Assembly (NCBI RefSeq): GCF_009602705.1
Contig: NZ_VSWH01000001.1
Location: 3,100,001 to 3,164,000, forward strand
Direction of reading: 5' to 3'
Length of the DNA stretch: 64,000 bases
DNA from: Chryseobacterium vaccae
Lineage (GTDB): Bacteria; Bacteroidota; Bacteroidia; Flavobacteriales; Weeksellaceae
The notes below the pieces were generated by a model, which was not told where the DNA came from, ran no database searches, and saw nothing but the letters and a program-made list of their open reading frames with translations. How positions within the stretch are numbered: the first letter of the stretch is position 1; every line of letters begins with the position of its first letter. This document shows positions 43,016 through 50,416 of the stretch, piece by piece. Both the position numbers and the translations under genes were made by a program.

Positions 43016-44221
43016 TTATTTTAAAAGTTGAGCCTCAACGAAATCCAGAATATCTCCGGCAACTTCCTCTTTTGATTTAAGGTTAAATTCTTTCTTTTCC
43101 GTTTTGGTAAATATTTTAATTTTATTGGTATCGTTTTTAAAGCCTGCTCCTTCGTCACGCAAAGAGTTCAGCACGATCATATCCAGGTTTTTCTTTTCCA
43201 GCTTTCCTTTGGCGTTTTCTTCTTCATTCTGGGTTTCCAGGGCAAAGCCTACTAAAAACTGGTGGGTCTTTTTCTCACCCATTGTTTTAAGAATATCGGG
43301 ATTTTTAACCAGTTCAATCGTCAGGTTCTCATCATTCTTTTTAATTTTCTCTTTAGCAATTTCTTTCGGGGCATAATCTGCAACAGCAGCGCTGGCAATC
43401 CCAATATCTACACCTTCATAAAATTCAAAAACTTTGGTCAGCATTTCTTTTGCCGAGGTTACTCTATGTAAATCAATGGCTGCATCATGGGTAACCAGTG
43501 AGCTTGGTCCTGAGATCAGAATGACCTTTGCTCCCCGTTTTGAGGCTTCTTCTGCTAAGGAAAAGCCCATTTTCCCGGACGAATGATTTCCGATGAATCT
43601 CACCGGATCAATGGCTTCATAGGTTGGCCCTGCGGTAATAAGCACTGTTTTTCCTTCAAGGCTTTTGGTTTTCCCCGAAGAAGCAAAAAAATTTTCAACG
43701 GTATTTCCAATAGTTTCCGGCTCTGCCATTCTTCCCTGTCCTACCAATCCGCTGGCCAGTTCCCCGCTTTCCGCAGGAATAATTTTATGACCATAGCTTT
43801 CTGCCAACTCAAGATTTTTTATAGTGGAAGGATGTGCATACATATCAAGATCCATAGCCGGAGCAATGAATACCGGGCATTTCGCAGACATGTAAGTCGC
43901 AATAACCAGATTATCACACATTCCGTGGATCATTTTTGAGAGGGTATTGGCGGTACACGGCGCCACGATCATCACATCCGCCCATAAAGCGAGCTCCACA
44001 TGGCTGTTCCAGTTTCCGTTATCACCGTAAAAATCGGAATAAACAGGTTTTTTGGAAAGGGTGGAAAGGCTCAGCTTGGTTACAAAATGCTCTGCATCGG
44101 GAGTCATGACCACCTGAACTTCAGCCCCTTTTTTTATAAAGTCCCTGATCAGGAAATGGATTTTATAGGCCGCAATTCCTCCAGAAACAGCGATAAGTAT
44201 CTTTTTACCGGAAATACTCAT
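43016..44221 (-). CDS. coaBC: Bifunctional phosphopantothenoylcysteine decarboxylase / phosphopantothenate-cysteine ligase
   Basis: Two consecutive steps of coenzyme A synthesis in one 401-residue chain. The N-terminal FMN-binding CoaC part has catalytic His 74 (SHVELALWADV) and the substrate clamp PAMDLDMY (121-128), where E. coli has PAMNQQMW. The C-terminal CoaB ligase starts near 190 with TAGPTYEAIDPVRFIGNHSSGKMG and carries KNPDIL and VGFALET. It lies between rpoZ and porD in an order conserved in this group. Confidence 0.96.
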   Translation of the reverse strand: MSISGKKILIAVSGGIAAYKIHFLIRDFIKKGAEVQVVMTPDAEHFVTKLSLSTLSKKPVYSDFYGDNGNWNSHVELALWADVMIVAPCTANTLSKMIHGMCDNLVIATYMSAKCPVFIAPAMDLDMYAHPSTIKNLELAESYGHKIIPAESGELASGLVGQGRMAEPETIGNTVENFFASSGKTKSLEGKTVLITAGPTYEAIDPVRFIGNHSSGKMGFSLAEEASKRGAKVILISGPSSLVTHDAAIDLHRVTSAKEMLTKVFEFYEGVDIGIASAAVADYAPKEIAKEKIKKNDENLTIELVKNPDILKTMGEKKTHQFLVGFALETQNEEENAKGKLEKKNLDMIVLNSLRDEGAGFKNDTNKIKIFTKTEKKEFNLKSKEEVAGDILDFVEAQLLK

Positions 44222-44288
44222 TTAGTTTTAATTTTTTGAATCACTAAATTACTTATTTTTTCGCACAAAGACGGTTTATCCAACGACA

Positions 44289-44323
44289 AAGGTCATAAAA
44301 GAACTGAATTCCCTTATGACCTT
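44289..44323. repeat. Inverted repeat between rpoZ and coaBC (weak terminator or processing hairpin)
   Basis: AAGGTCATAA and TTATGACCTT arms (10 bp) with a 15-base loop in the 124-base gap downstream of rpoZ. Only a short T run follows on the minus strand, so termination may be partial, allowing some readthrough into coaBC. Confidence 0.55.
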
Positions 44324-44345
44324 CATATATAAAAAACACAAATGA

Positions 44346-44669
44346 CTATTTTCTGTCTTCTGTCTTTCTGAAATAGATATCTTCGTTTAACCACTCTTCA
44401 ATAGCAATTGAAGTCGGCTTTGGAAGTTTTTCGTAATGCTTGGAGATCTCAATCTGCTCTCTGTTTTCGAAAACTTCTTCCAATGTGGAATTGTGAACAG
44501 CAAACTCATCAAGTTTATTGTGAAGTTCCGTACGGATCTCCGCATTGATCTGCTCTGCTCTCTTTCCCATGATAACAATAGCTTCATAGATTGAACCTAC
44601 TTTATCTTCAATCTTATCTTTATCGTAAGTAATAGTATTTACTTCTGCTTTTGTATCTTTTACACTCAT
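44346..44669 (-). CDS. rpoZ: DNA-directed RNA polymerase omega subunit-like protein
   Basis: A 107-residue Bacteroidetes-type omega subunit. The core DKDKIEDKVGSIYEAIVIMGKRAEQINAEIR corresponds to the omega helix that clasps beta-prime. It is longer than E. coli omega, with a C-terminal extension (RTELHNKLDEFAVHN...). It follows bamD after 41 bases but also has its own TAAATTTG box upstream. Confidence 0.88.
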   Translation of the reverse strand: MSVKDTKAEVNTITYDKDKIEDKVGSIYEAIVIMGKRAEQINAEIRTELHNKLDEFAVHNSTLEEVFENREQIEISKHYEKLPKPTSIAIEEWLNEDIYFRKTEDRK

Positions 44670-44698
44670 TTTGAGAAAATTATTTTATTTTAAGATGG

Positions 44699-44706
44699 CA
44701 AATTTA
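44699..44706 (-). promoter_or_regulatory. Promoter -7 box for rpoZ
   Basis: TAAATTTG on the minus strand, a perfect TAnnTTTG box, 30 bases before the rpoZ start and just upstream of the bamD stop codon. Confidence 0.4.
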
Positions 44707-44710
44707 CGAA

Positions 44711-45706
44711 TTATCTTTGAATTTTGAAAGTCGCTGCCGGCGGAGGGGTCTGAAGTGCCGCACTGTCCCTCTGGATCTGCATTGCTTTCTTTTCATTGCT
44801 GATCTGATCTTTGATCTGCTGGTCGGTTTTATTCTTTGCAGCCAGCTTTTCAGCTTCTCTTTTCTGTTTTTCTGTCATTGCTGCAATTCTCGCTTCAGTC
44901 TGTTTTTTAACAACAACGAAATTCTGTTTTTCTTTTTCCAGCTTTCCTCTCAGGTCTACTGCTGTTTTGGAATATTCTGTATTAGGAAGTTCTTTTTCTA
45001 CCATTTTAGTGTAAGAAAGGGCACTTTCAATACGTTCATCCTTAAGGTCATAAATAGATTTTGTTGCCAGTTCATAACGGGACTTCATGATATAATCATA
45101 AATCTTCGGACGAAGTTTTGTACTTGGGAAATCTTCCAGAACATTATCCAAAGCTACGTTAGCCGCTTTATAGTCACCCATTTTGAAATACTGTCTTGCA
45201 TTTTCATAGGCTTTGAACTCTAATTTATAAGACAGTTCATCAATAAGCTGGCCTATATTTTTAGATCTTTCTGAGTTAGGATAATTATTCAGGAAATCCT
45301 GTAATTCATTGATTGCTGTTTCGGTAGTAGACTGATCCAGGTTATAATCCATAGAACCTTCATAGTAACATAAAGCAGACATATAGGAAGCTTCTTCCGC
45401 TCTCGGATCTTTAGAAAAGTTTACAGCAAAGTTCTTAAACTGATGTCCTGCCAGTTTGTAGTTCTCATCGTAATAGTTGGCATAAGCGGTATTGAAACCT
45501 ACATTAGGAAAATCATCCGTTCCTGCCACAAGGTTGGTAAGTCTGTCGTAAAGGGCTAATGCATTCTTCCACTTCTTTTTAGCAAAGTTTTCATTAGCTG
45601 CTTTTAAGATAAAATTCTTGTCAGCACTTCTCATGGCTCTTTCCTGCTGGCTTACGCATGATGAAACCACTGCTACTGCAAAAAGGCCTAAAATATATTT
45701 TTTCAT
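44711..45706 (-). CDS. bamD: BamD outer-membrane assembly lipoprotein
   Basis: Essential lipoprotein of the Bam complex, which inserts beta-barrel proteins into the outer membrane. It is 331 aa, longer than E. coli BamD. The lipobox ends at Cys 17 (VVSSC). TPR-like helical repeats follow (ANENFAKKKWKNALALYDRLT; NYYDENYKLAGHQFKNFAVNF; GDYKAANVALDNVLEDFP). A charged C-terminal extension (KQTEARIAAMTEKQKREAEKLAAK) ends with AALQTPPPAATFKIQR. Promoter box at 45755. Confidence 0.93.
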   Translation of the reverse strand: MKKYILGLFAVAVVSSCVSQQERAMRSADKNFILKAANENFAKKKWKNALALYDRLTNLVAGTDDFPNVGFNTAYANYYDENYKLAGHQFKNFAVNFSKDPRAEEASYMSALCYYEGSMDYNLDQSTTETAINELQDFLNNYPNSERSKNIGQLIDELSYKLEFKAYENARQYFKMGDYKAANVALDNVLEDFPSTKLRPKIYDYIMKSRYELATKSIYDLKDERIESALSYTKMVEKELPNTEYSKTAVDLRGKLEKEKQNFVVVKKQTEARIAAMTEKQKREAEKLAAKNKTDQQIKDQISNEKKAMQIQRDSAALQTPPPAATFKIQR

Positions 45707-45754
45707 ATAAAAAATTCAACAGTTTTCGGATTACACAGCCGATTTACTAATTTG

Positions 45755-45762
45755 CAAAAATA
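45755..45762 (-). promoter_or_regulatory. Promoter -7 box for the bamD cluster
   Basis: TATTTTTG on the minus strand, a perfect TAnnTTTG box, 48 bases before the bamD start. Confidence 0.5.
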
Positions 45763-45809
45763 TAACTTTTTTGCCAATAGATTTTTTTTTATGAATATTT
45801 AACGTAATT

Positions 45810-46439
45810 TTAGTCTGCAGCGTATCCTAAAATTGCAAAAACACTGAGTAAAAGATTCATTCTTACTTTTTTCTCTGCTTCTTTGGCATAGGCTTCTTCG
45901 TTTTTGCTGGGCACATAAAGTTCATAGAAGTTTTTGTTGCGGATAACAAATAATGTGGAGCCGATAATCATCGTAAGAATGTCTTCGGGCTTTGGGGTAA
46001 ATGTAAAAACTCCTGAAGCAACTCCTTTCTTGATCACCTCATCCAGTTTTTTTACAAAAAGCTGATAGAAGTCCAGTAATTCGTCTTTCAAATTATCGGT
46101 ATGCCTTAGCTCCTGGGTTACAAAACCATGGAAATAGTTGTATTTGAACAGTTGGGAAACAATATACTTGATCATCTCACGCATCTGCATCTCAGGTTTT
46201 CCTTCTTTGATGGTATCTGCAAATTCAGAAAAATTTTCTCTGGTTTTCAATACTCTGTACTGATAGAGATAAGACATCATTTTTTCTTTGGAACCGAAAT
46301 AATAGGAAATCATCGCTACATTGATGTTTGCCTTGGAACAGATGTCTCTTACAGAAGTTCCCTCGTATCCTTTTTTTGCGATCAGTTCCTCGGCAATGTC
46401 AAGTATGTGGATCTGTTTTTCTGTAAATTTTTTTCTCAT
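45810..46439 (-). CDS. TetR/AcrR-family transcriptional regulator
   Basis: A 209-residue repressor-type regulator. The N-terminal HTH is clear: ILDIAEELIAKKGYEGTSVRDICSKANINVAMISYYFGSKEKMMSYLY (residues ~12-60). The C-terminal part is the helical ligand and dimer domain with no identifiable ligand. A palindrome TAAACG-TT-CGTTTA lies 45 bases upstream and is a likely autoregulatory operator. It is divergent from the TatD-like/tcdA/rnpA operon, which may also be controlled. Confidence 0.93.
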   Translation of the reverse strand: MRKKFTEKQIHILDIAEELIAKKGYEGTSVRDICSKANINVAMISYYFGSKEKMMSYLYQYRVLKTRENFSEFADTIKEGKPEMQMREMIKYIVSQLFKYNYFHGFVTQELRHTDNLKDELLDFYQLFVKKLDEVIKKGVASGVFTFTPKPEDILTMIIGSTLFVIRNKNFYELYVPSKNEEAYAKEAEKKVRMNLLLSVFAILGYAAD

Positions 46440-46483
46440 TGAGATGCACTTTGAGTAAAGTTAAGAAATTTTTAACAGATTTA

Positions 46484-46497
46484 TAAACGTTCGTTTA
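46484..46497. promoter_or_regulatory. Palindromic operator candidate for the TetR regulator
   Basis: TAAACG and CGTTTA arms separated by TT, midway in the 99-base divergent region. Size and symmetry fit TetR-family operators. Confidence 0.45.
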
Positions 46498-46538
46498 ATA
46501 ATTTTAAATTAATTTTCTGGATAATTGTATTTTTGGGA

Positions 46539-47165
46539 ATGGATTTTTTTGATTTTCATCACCATAAGAAAAATATTACGTACGGGATCTATAATCTGGA
46601 CCTTGGTATAACTCCCAGGAGTCATCTTTATTCAGCAGGGATTCACCCTAAGGATATTGATGCGGATTTTATGGAAGATCAATTCAGATGGCTGGCATCC
46701 TCGATTTCTGAAAACTGTTTTGCCATAGGAGAATGTGGACTGGATTCTATCGTTCCGGTTCCTCAAAAAATTCAGGAGAAAGTATTTCTAAGGCAGATTT
46801 ATTTATCCAATGAGGTCAAAAAACCGCTTATTATTCATTGTGTAAGAAAATTTTACGAGGTGATTTCTTTAAAAAAAAAGGCTGAGCAGGCGATGATCAT
46901 TCATGGTTTTAATAAAAAGAGAGCAATTGCGGAAGATCTGCTGGCCAGGAATTTTTATCTGAGTTTTGGAAAAGCTGTTTTGTATCAATTATCTTTGCAG
47001 GATATTTTAAAGGCAGTTCCTTTAAATCAACTCTTTTTAGAGACTGACAATGATGATTTTAGTATTGAAGAACTGTATCATAAGGTCTCTGAAATAAAGG
47101 GAATTTCACTGGAAACGCTGAATGAACAAATTTTAGAAAATTTATACACAATAAAAAATGGATAA
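46539..47165 (+). CDS. TatD-family metal-dependent hydrolase
   Basis: A 208-residue member of the TatD/amidohydrolase group, shorter than E. coli TatD (~260). Metal ligands appear in order: FHHH (residues ~6-8; HxH motif), GECGLD (Glu), IIHCVR (His), IIHGF (His) and LETDND (Asp). TatD proteins are 3'-5' DNA or RNA exonucleases or D-aminoacyl hydrolases. I chose ATG 46539; an in-frame TTG lies two codons upstream. It overlaps tcdA by 8 bases, so the operon is tatD-like, tcdA, rnpA. Confidence 0.85.
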   Translation: MDFFDFHHHKKNITYGIYNLDLGITPRSHLYSAGIHPKDIDADFMEDQFRWLASSISENCFAIGECGLDSIVPVPQKIQEKVFLRQIYLSNEVKKPLIIHCVRKFYEVISLKKKAEQAMIIHGFNKKRAIAEDLLARNFYLSFGKAVLYQLSLQDILKAVPLNQLFLETDNDDFSIEELYHKVSEIKGISLETLNEQILENLYTIKNG

Positions 47166-47883
47166 ATACTGGCTGGAAAGAACGGAGCTTCTGATCAAAG
47201 AAGCAGGATTGGAAAAACTGAATAAAGCCAATGTTCTGGTTGTAGGATTGGGAGGTGTAGGATCTTTTGCTGCAGAATTTCTGGTGAGAGCCGGAATCGG
47301 AAATATGACAGCCGTAGACGGCGATACCGTAGATATTACCAATATCAACAGACAGCTTCCTGCTCTTCATTCTACGGTAGGAATGCATAAAGTAGATGTG
47401 GTTGCTGAGAGACTGCTGGACATCAATCCTCAGCTTAACCTGATCAAGATTAACGAATTTCTTAATCCTGAAAGAATGGATGAAGTGCTGGATTCGGGCA
47501 AGTTTGATTATGTTCTTGACTGTATTGACAGTGTTACGCCCAAATTATGTCTGATTAAAGCCGCCAGAAAAAGAAAGATCAAGCTCGTCAGTTCTATGGG
47601 AGCCGGTGGAAAAATTGACCCGAGTAAAGTAATGGTAAGGGATATCAGCAAAACGCAGAACTGTTATCTTGCCAGACAGATAAGAAAGAGACTGAAAAAA
47701 GAGAAAATCAATAAAGGGTTCAGATGCGTCTTCTCTAATGAACTTCAACAGGAGGAAAGCCTGAAAATGACGGACGGAAGCAATTTTAAAAGATCTTTTT
47801 ATGGTACCATCAGCTTTATTCCGGCTATCTTTGGTTTATATGCAGCCGCCGAGGTCATCAACTATTTAGTGAAACAAGATTAA
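47158..47883 (+). CDS. tcdA: tRNA threonylcarbamoyladenosine dehydratase
   Basis: E1-like (ThiF/MoeB fold) ATP-dependent enzyme that cyclises t6A to ct6A at position 37 of ANN-decoding tRNAs. It is 241 aa. Nucleotide-binding GLGGVGSFAAE is at ~30-40, followed by DGDTVDITNINRQ and YVLDCIDSVTPK. The later KTQNC and FRCVFSNE agree with the TcdA/CsdL subgroup rather than MoeB (no CxxC zinc pairs). Its TAA stop overlaps the rnpA ATG by one base. Confidence 0.9.
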   Translation: MDKYWLERTELLIKEAGLEKLNKANVLVVGLGGVGSFAAEFLVRAGIGNMTAVDGDTVDITNINRQLPALHSTVGMHKVDVVAERLLDINPQLNLIKINEFLNPERMDEVLDSGKFDYVLDCIDSVTPKLCLIKAARKRKIKLVSSMGAGGKIDPSKVMVRDISKTQNCYLARQIRKRLKKEKINKGFRCVFSNELQQEESLKMTDGSNFKRSFYGTISFIPAIFGLYAAAEVINYLVKQD

Positions 47884-48257
47884 TGCAGCAATTTAACTAT
47901 CCCAAAACAGAAAAGCTCAAAAAGAATACTGAGATTTCTTTACTTTTTGACAAAGGTAAATGGAGAAGCTGCGGCCCACTCAGAATCATCATTCTGAAAG
48001 ATAAACCCGGACAGCCGGTGGAAAGTACGCGAGTAGGTGTTTCTGTTTCTAAAAGGTATTTTAAAAAAGCAGTGCATCGAAATCGTATAAAGCGCCTTTT
48101 AAGAGAATGTTATCGTCTGAATAAGGATTTATTCAAAAGTTCTTTCGGCGAAAAAACAATTGCCATGTTGTTTTGGGCTTCTTCGGAAATGCCTCCGAAA
48201 TTTCAGGATGTTCAGGCGGAATTTATCAAACTGTGTCAGATGCAGAAGAAGTCTTAA
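47883..48257 (+). CDS. rnpA: Ribonuclease P protein component
   Basis: Protein subunit of RNase P, which matures the 5' ends of tRNAs (124 aa). The signature RVGVSVSKRYFKKAVHRNRIKRLLRECYR is present with the RNR motif, preceded by the aromatic substrate-binding start FNYPKTEKLKKNTEISLLF. Here it is third in an operon with a TatD-like gene and tcdA, not beside rpmH as in many bacteria. Confidence 0.96.
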   Translation: MQQFNYPKTEKLKKNTEISLLFDKGKWRSCGPLRIIILKDKPGQPVESTRVGVSVSKRYFKKAVHRNRIKRLLRECYRLNKDLFKSSFGEKTIAMLFWASSEMPPKFQDVQAEFIKLCQMQKKS

Positions 48258-48304
48258 TTGGCTGTGAAATACTGAAAGGCTAAACACAAAAGATCCGTGG
48301 CATT

Positions 48305-48544
48305 TGTGGGAAATTATTTTTTAACCACAACAGACACAAAAGTTTTTACACTTTAGTTATATATAAGTTTAATGCTTTTTTGTGTAGAAGTTCACAAAAG
48401 TTTTTAAAAACTACGATTTTTATTATTCATTAGATTAAAAATCTGCGTAATCTGCCTGATCCGAGAGAATATAAAAACAATTGCCACCGATGCACAAATG
48501 AAAATCTAATACTTTAACTTTACTCATAGAAGCACATTTAAGTT
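48305..48544 (-). repeat. Interspersed non-coding repeat, copy B (inverted relative to copy A)
   Basis: Part of the 453-base gap after rnpA. On the minus strand it carries modules (a) 48511-48544, (c) 48437-48478 and (b) 48305-48346, matching copy A at 37287-37532 but in order a-c-b instead of a-b-c. A short imperfect hairpin (AAAGCTTC / GAAGCCTTT, about 48569-48593) follows. The rest of the gap to 48710 shows nothing I can support. The rnpA terminator is not obvious. Confidence 0.65.
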
Positions 48545-48710
48545 AAAAAAATCTGTGTGAGAATAAAAAAGCTTCGGGGATAAAGAAGCCTTTCTGCATG
48601 ATCATAAGCCAGCCATTCCAATGTTTATTTCTTTACAATAAAAACAGATTAGTACAATTTATGCTCCGGTTTTTGTAACTTTAGGGAAAACAATAAATCT
48701 GAAAATTAAT

Positions 48711-49310
48711 ATGTTAGACAACATTCCCTATTTTTCTTATGTTCTCAGTGCGTTTATCGGCATTGGTCTTGCAGCGGCAACAGGTTTCAGAGTATTTCTC
48801 CCGATGTTTGCCGTAAGTCTTGCCTCATACCTTCACTGGATTCCCATGAATGAGAGTTTTGAGTGGCTTTCCGGTCTTCCTGCCCTAATTACAACCGGCA
48901 TTGCTACCATTGCTGAGATTTTAACTTATTATATTCCGTTTGTAGATCATTTGCTAGATACCATATCAGTTCCGATGGCTACGGTAGCCGGATCGATATT
49001 ATTTGCCAGCCAGTTTGCAGATTTGGGGACATTTCAGCAGTGGGCGCTTGCATTAATTGCAGGAGGTGGGACAGCAGCAACCATCAGTTCGGGCTTTGCC
49101 GGAATCCGGGCAGCTTCTACAGCGACAACGGGCGGACTGGGAAATTCTGTTGTGGGAACTACTGAAACGGCAGGGGCAGGTATTATGTCTGTATTGGCCA
49201 TGGCCGCTCCTTTTGTTGCCGCAGTTTGTGCTGTAATTCTTATTATTCTGGTTGTTGTTTATGGCCGAAAAGCATGGCGGAAACTACGGAAAACGAGTAT
49301 AGAACCTTAG
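48711..49310 (+). CDS. DUF4126 membrane protein
   Basis: A 199-residue inner-membrane protein of the DUF4126 family, with about five hydrophobic helices rich in Gly and Ala (IGIGLAAATGFRVFLPMF; AGSILFASQFADLG; SSGFAGIRAASTATTGGLGN). It ends with a short basic cytoplasmic tail (YGRKAWRKLRKTSIEP). Function unknown. Convergent with the next gene, overlapping by 4 bases at the stops. Confidence 0.8.
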   Translation: MLDNIPYFSYVLSAFIGIGLAAATGFRVFLPMFAVSLASYLHWIPMNESFEWLSGLPALITTGIATIAEILTYYIPFVDHLLDTISVPMATVAGSILFASQFADLGTFQQWALALIAGGGTAATISSGFAGIRAASTATTGGLGNSVVGTTETAGAGIMSVLAMAAPFVAAVCAVILIILVVVYGRKAWRKLRKTSIEP

Positions 49311-50416
49311 CTAGAGCATTTCAGGTCTGATGAAGGATCATCTTTGGTAATTAACAGCCTGATTCTTTCTGCATCTTCCGATAACTTCAGTTGGCAATAG
49401 TAGGTAAACAACTTGCTTAAAAGCCTATTGTTATGATCGGGAATCAGTTTTTCATACTTTTTCAGAGCATTGAGGGCTTCTTTTTTTCTGTTGAGCATAA
49501 GAAGATATGCTGCAGATCTTAGAAATAATACTGTTTTTTCCGAAGGAGCTAAAAATGTATCTCCGTTATCATTTTTAGCGGTTTCAAAGATCTTTGCCGG
49601 GTCTGTATTGTCAAAGTCTCTTCCTATTTTATTAATTTCTGACAGAGCCTTTTCATTCTGATTTGTCATGATGAATATCTGAATTTTCAGATTCTTATAG
49701 GCTATAGCATCGAAATCGGATACATTTTTGTTTTTCTCTGCTGTACGAATGATATTCAGAGCTTCGGGGTATTTTTTCAATGAGAATAAAACCTGAGCTT
49801 TATTAAAAAGAGCCAATGAGTTATCCGGATCTGAAGCCAACACTTTGCTGTAAATATTTAAAGCGTCCAAGGTTTTTCCTTCCGAGGTCAGGTCAGCCGC
49901 CCGGTTCAGCATTTCATCATGATTTTCCTGAATGGTCTTTTTCCCGGTGAGATATTCTGTAATCAACGGAATAAACTCTTTTGTCATTTCCTGATAATAC
50001 GTGAGGTATTCTGCATCACTTGGGGAACGAGGCTTTCCACCTGATAGAAATTTATCAAAAAACTGAGCTGTTATTTCAACATCAAAGTTTCCTTTATTAT
50101 AAACCGCTACGACGGAAATGGAAAAGTTACAGTATTTATCTTTTGTTTTATTAATCTTATCAAAAAATGCAGAACCTTTTATTTCTTTAAAAGAATTAAA
50201 AGATGATCCTGTTGATTCCCACCCTCGGCTTAACAGGGACTTTGCCTGTGGCATTTCATTTAATCTGGTGATTACAGCTTCCTTACTCAAATGTTTTACG
50301 GGAAGTATTGTTGTATATTTAAGCGTGCTGACAGGGAATTCTTCATCAAGCCTGACCTGGGCAGACGAAAAGGAGATAAAACTCAGCAGAAAAATACACA
50401 CCAAGCGTATGCTCAT
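49307..50416 (-). CDS. Secreted TPR-repeat protein
   Basis: A 369-residue exported protein. Signal peptide is 1-19 (FLLSFISFSSAQ). The first ~130 residues form an unrecognised domain (KYTTILPVKHLSKEAVITRLNEM ... FFDKINKTKDKYCNFSISVVAVY). Tetratricopeptide repeats follow from about 165: AADLTSEGKTLDALNIYSKVL, ALFNKAQVLFSLKKYPEALNII and SAAYLLMLNRKKEALNALKKYE. It directly follows the 716-aa acidic protein gene (no gap) and belongs to the lptE-region operon. Confidence 0.75.
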   Translation of the reverse strand: MSIRLVCIFLLSFISFSSAQVRLDEEFPVSTLKYTTILPVKHLSKEAVITRLNEMPQAKSLLSRGWESTGSSFNSFKEIKGSAFFDKINKTKDKYCNFSISVVAVYNKGNFDVEITAQFFDKFLSGGKPRSPSDAEYLTYYQEMTKEFIPLITEYLTGKKTIQENHDEMLNRAADLTSEGKTLDALNIYSKVLASDPDNSLALFNKAQVLFSLKKYPEALNIIRTAEKNKNVSDFDAIAYKNLKIQIFIMTNQNEKALSEINKIGRDFDNTDPAKIFETAKNDNGDTFLAPSEKTVLFLRSAAYLLMLNRKKEALNALKKYEKLIPDHNNRLLSKLFTYYCQLKLSEDAERIRLLITKDDPSSDLKCSS

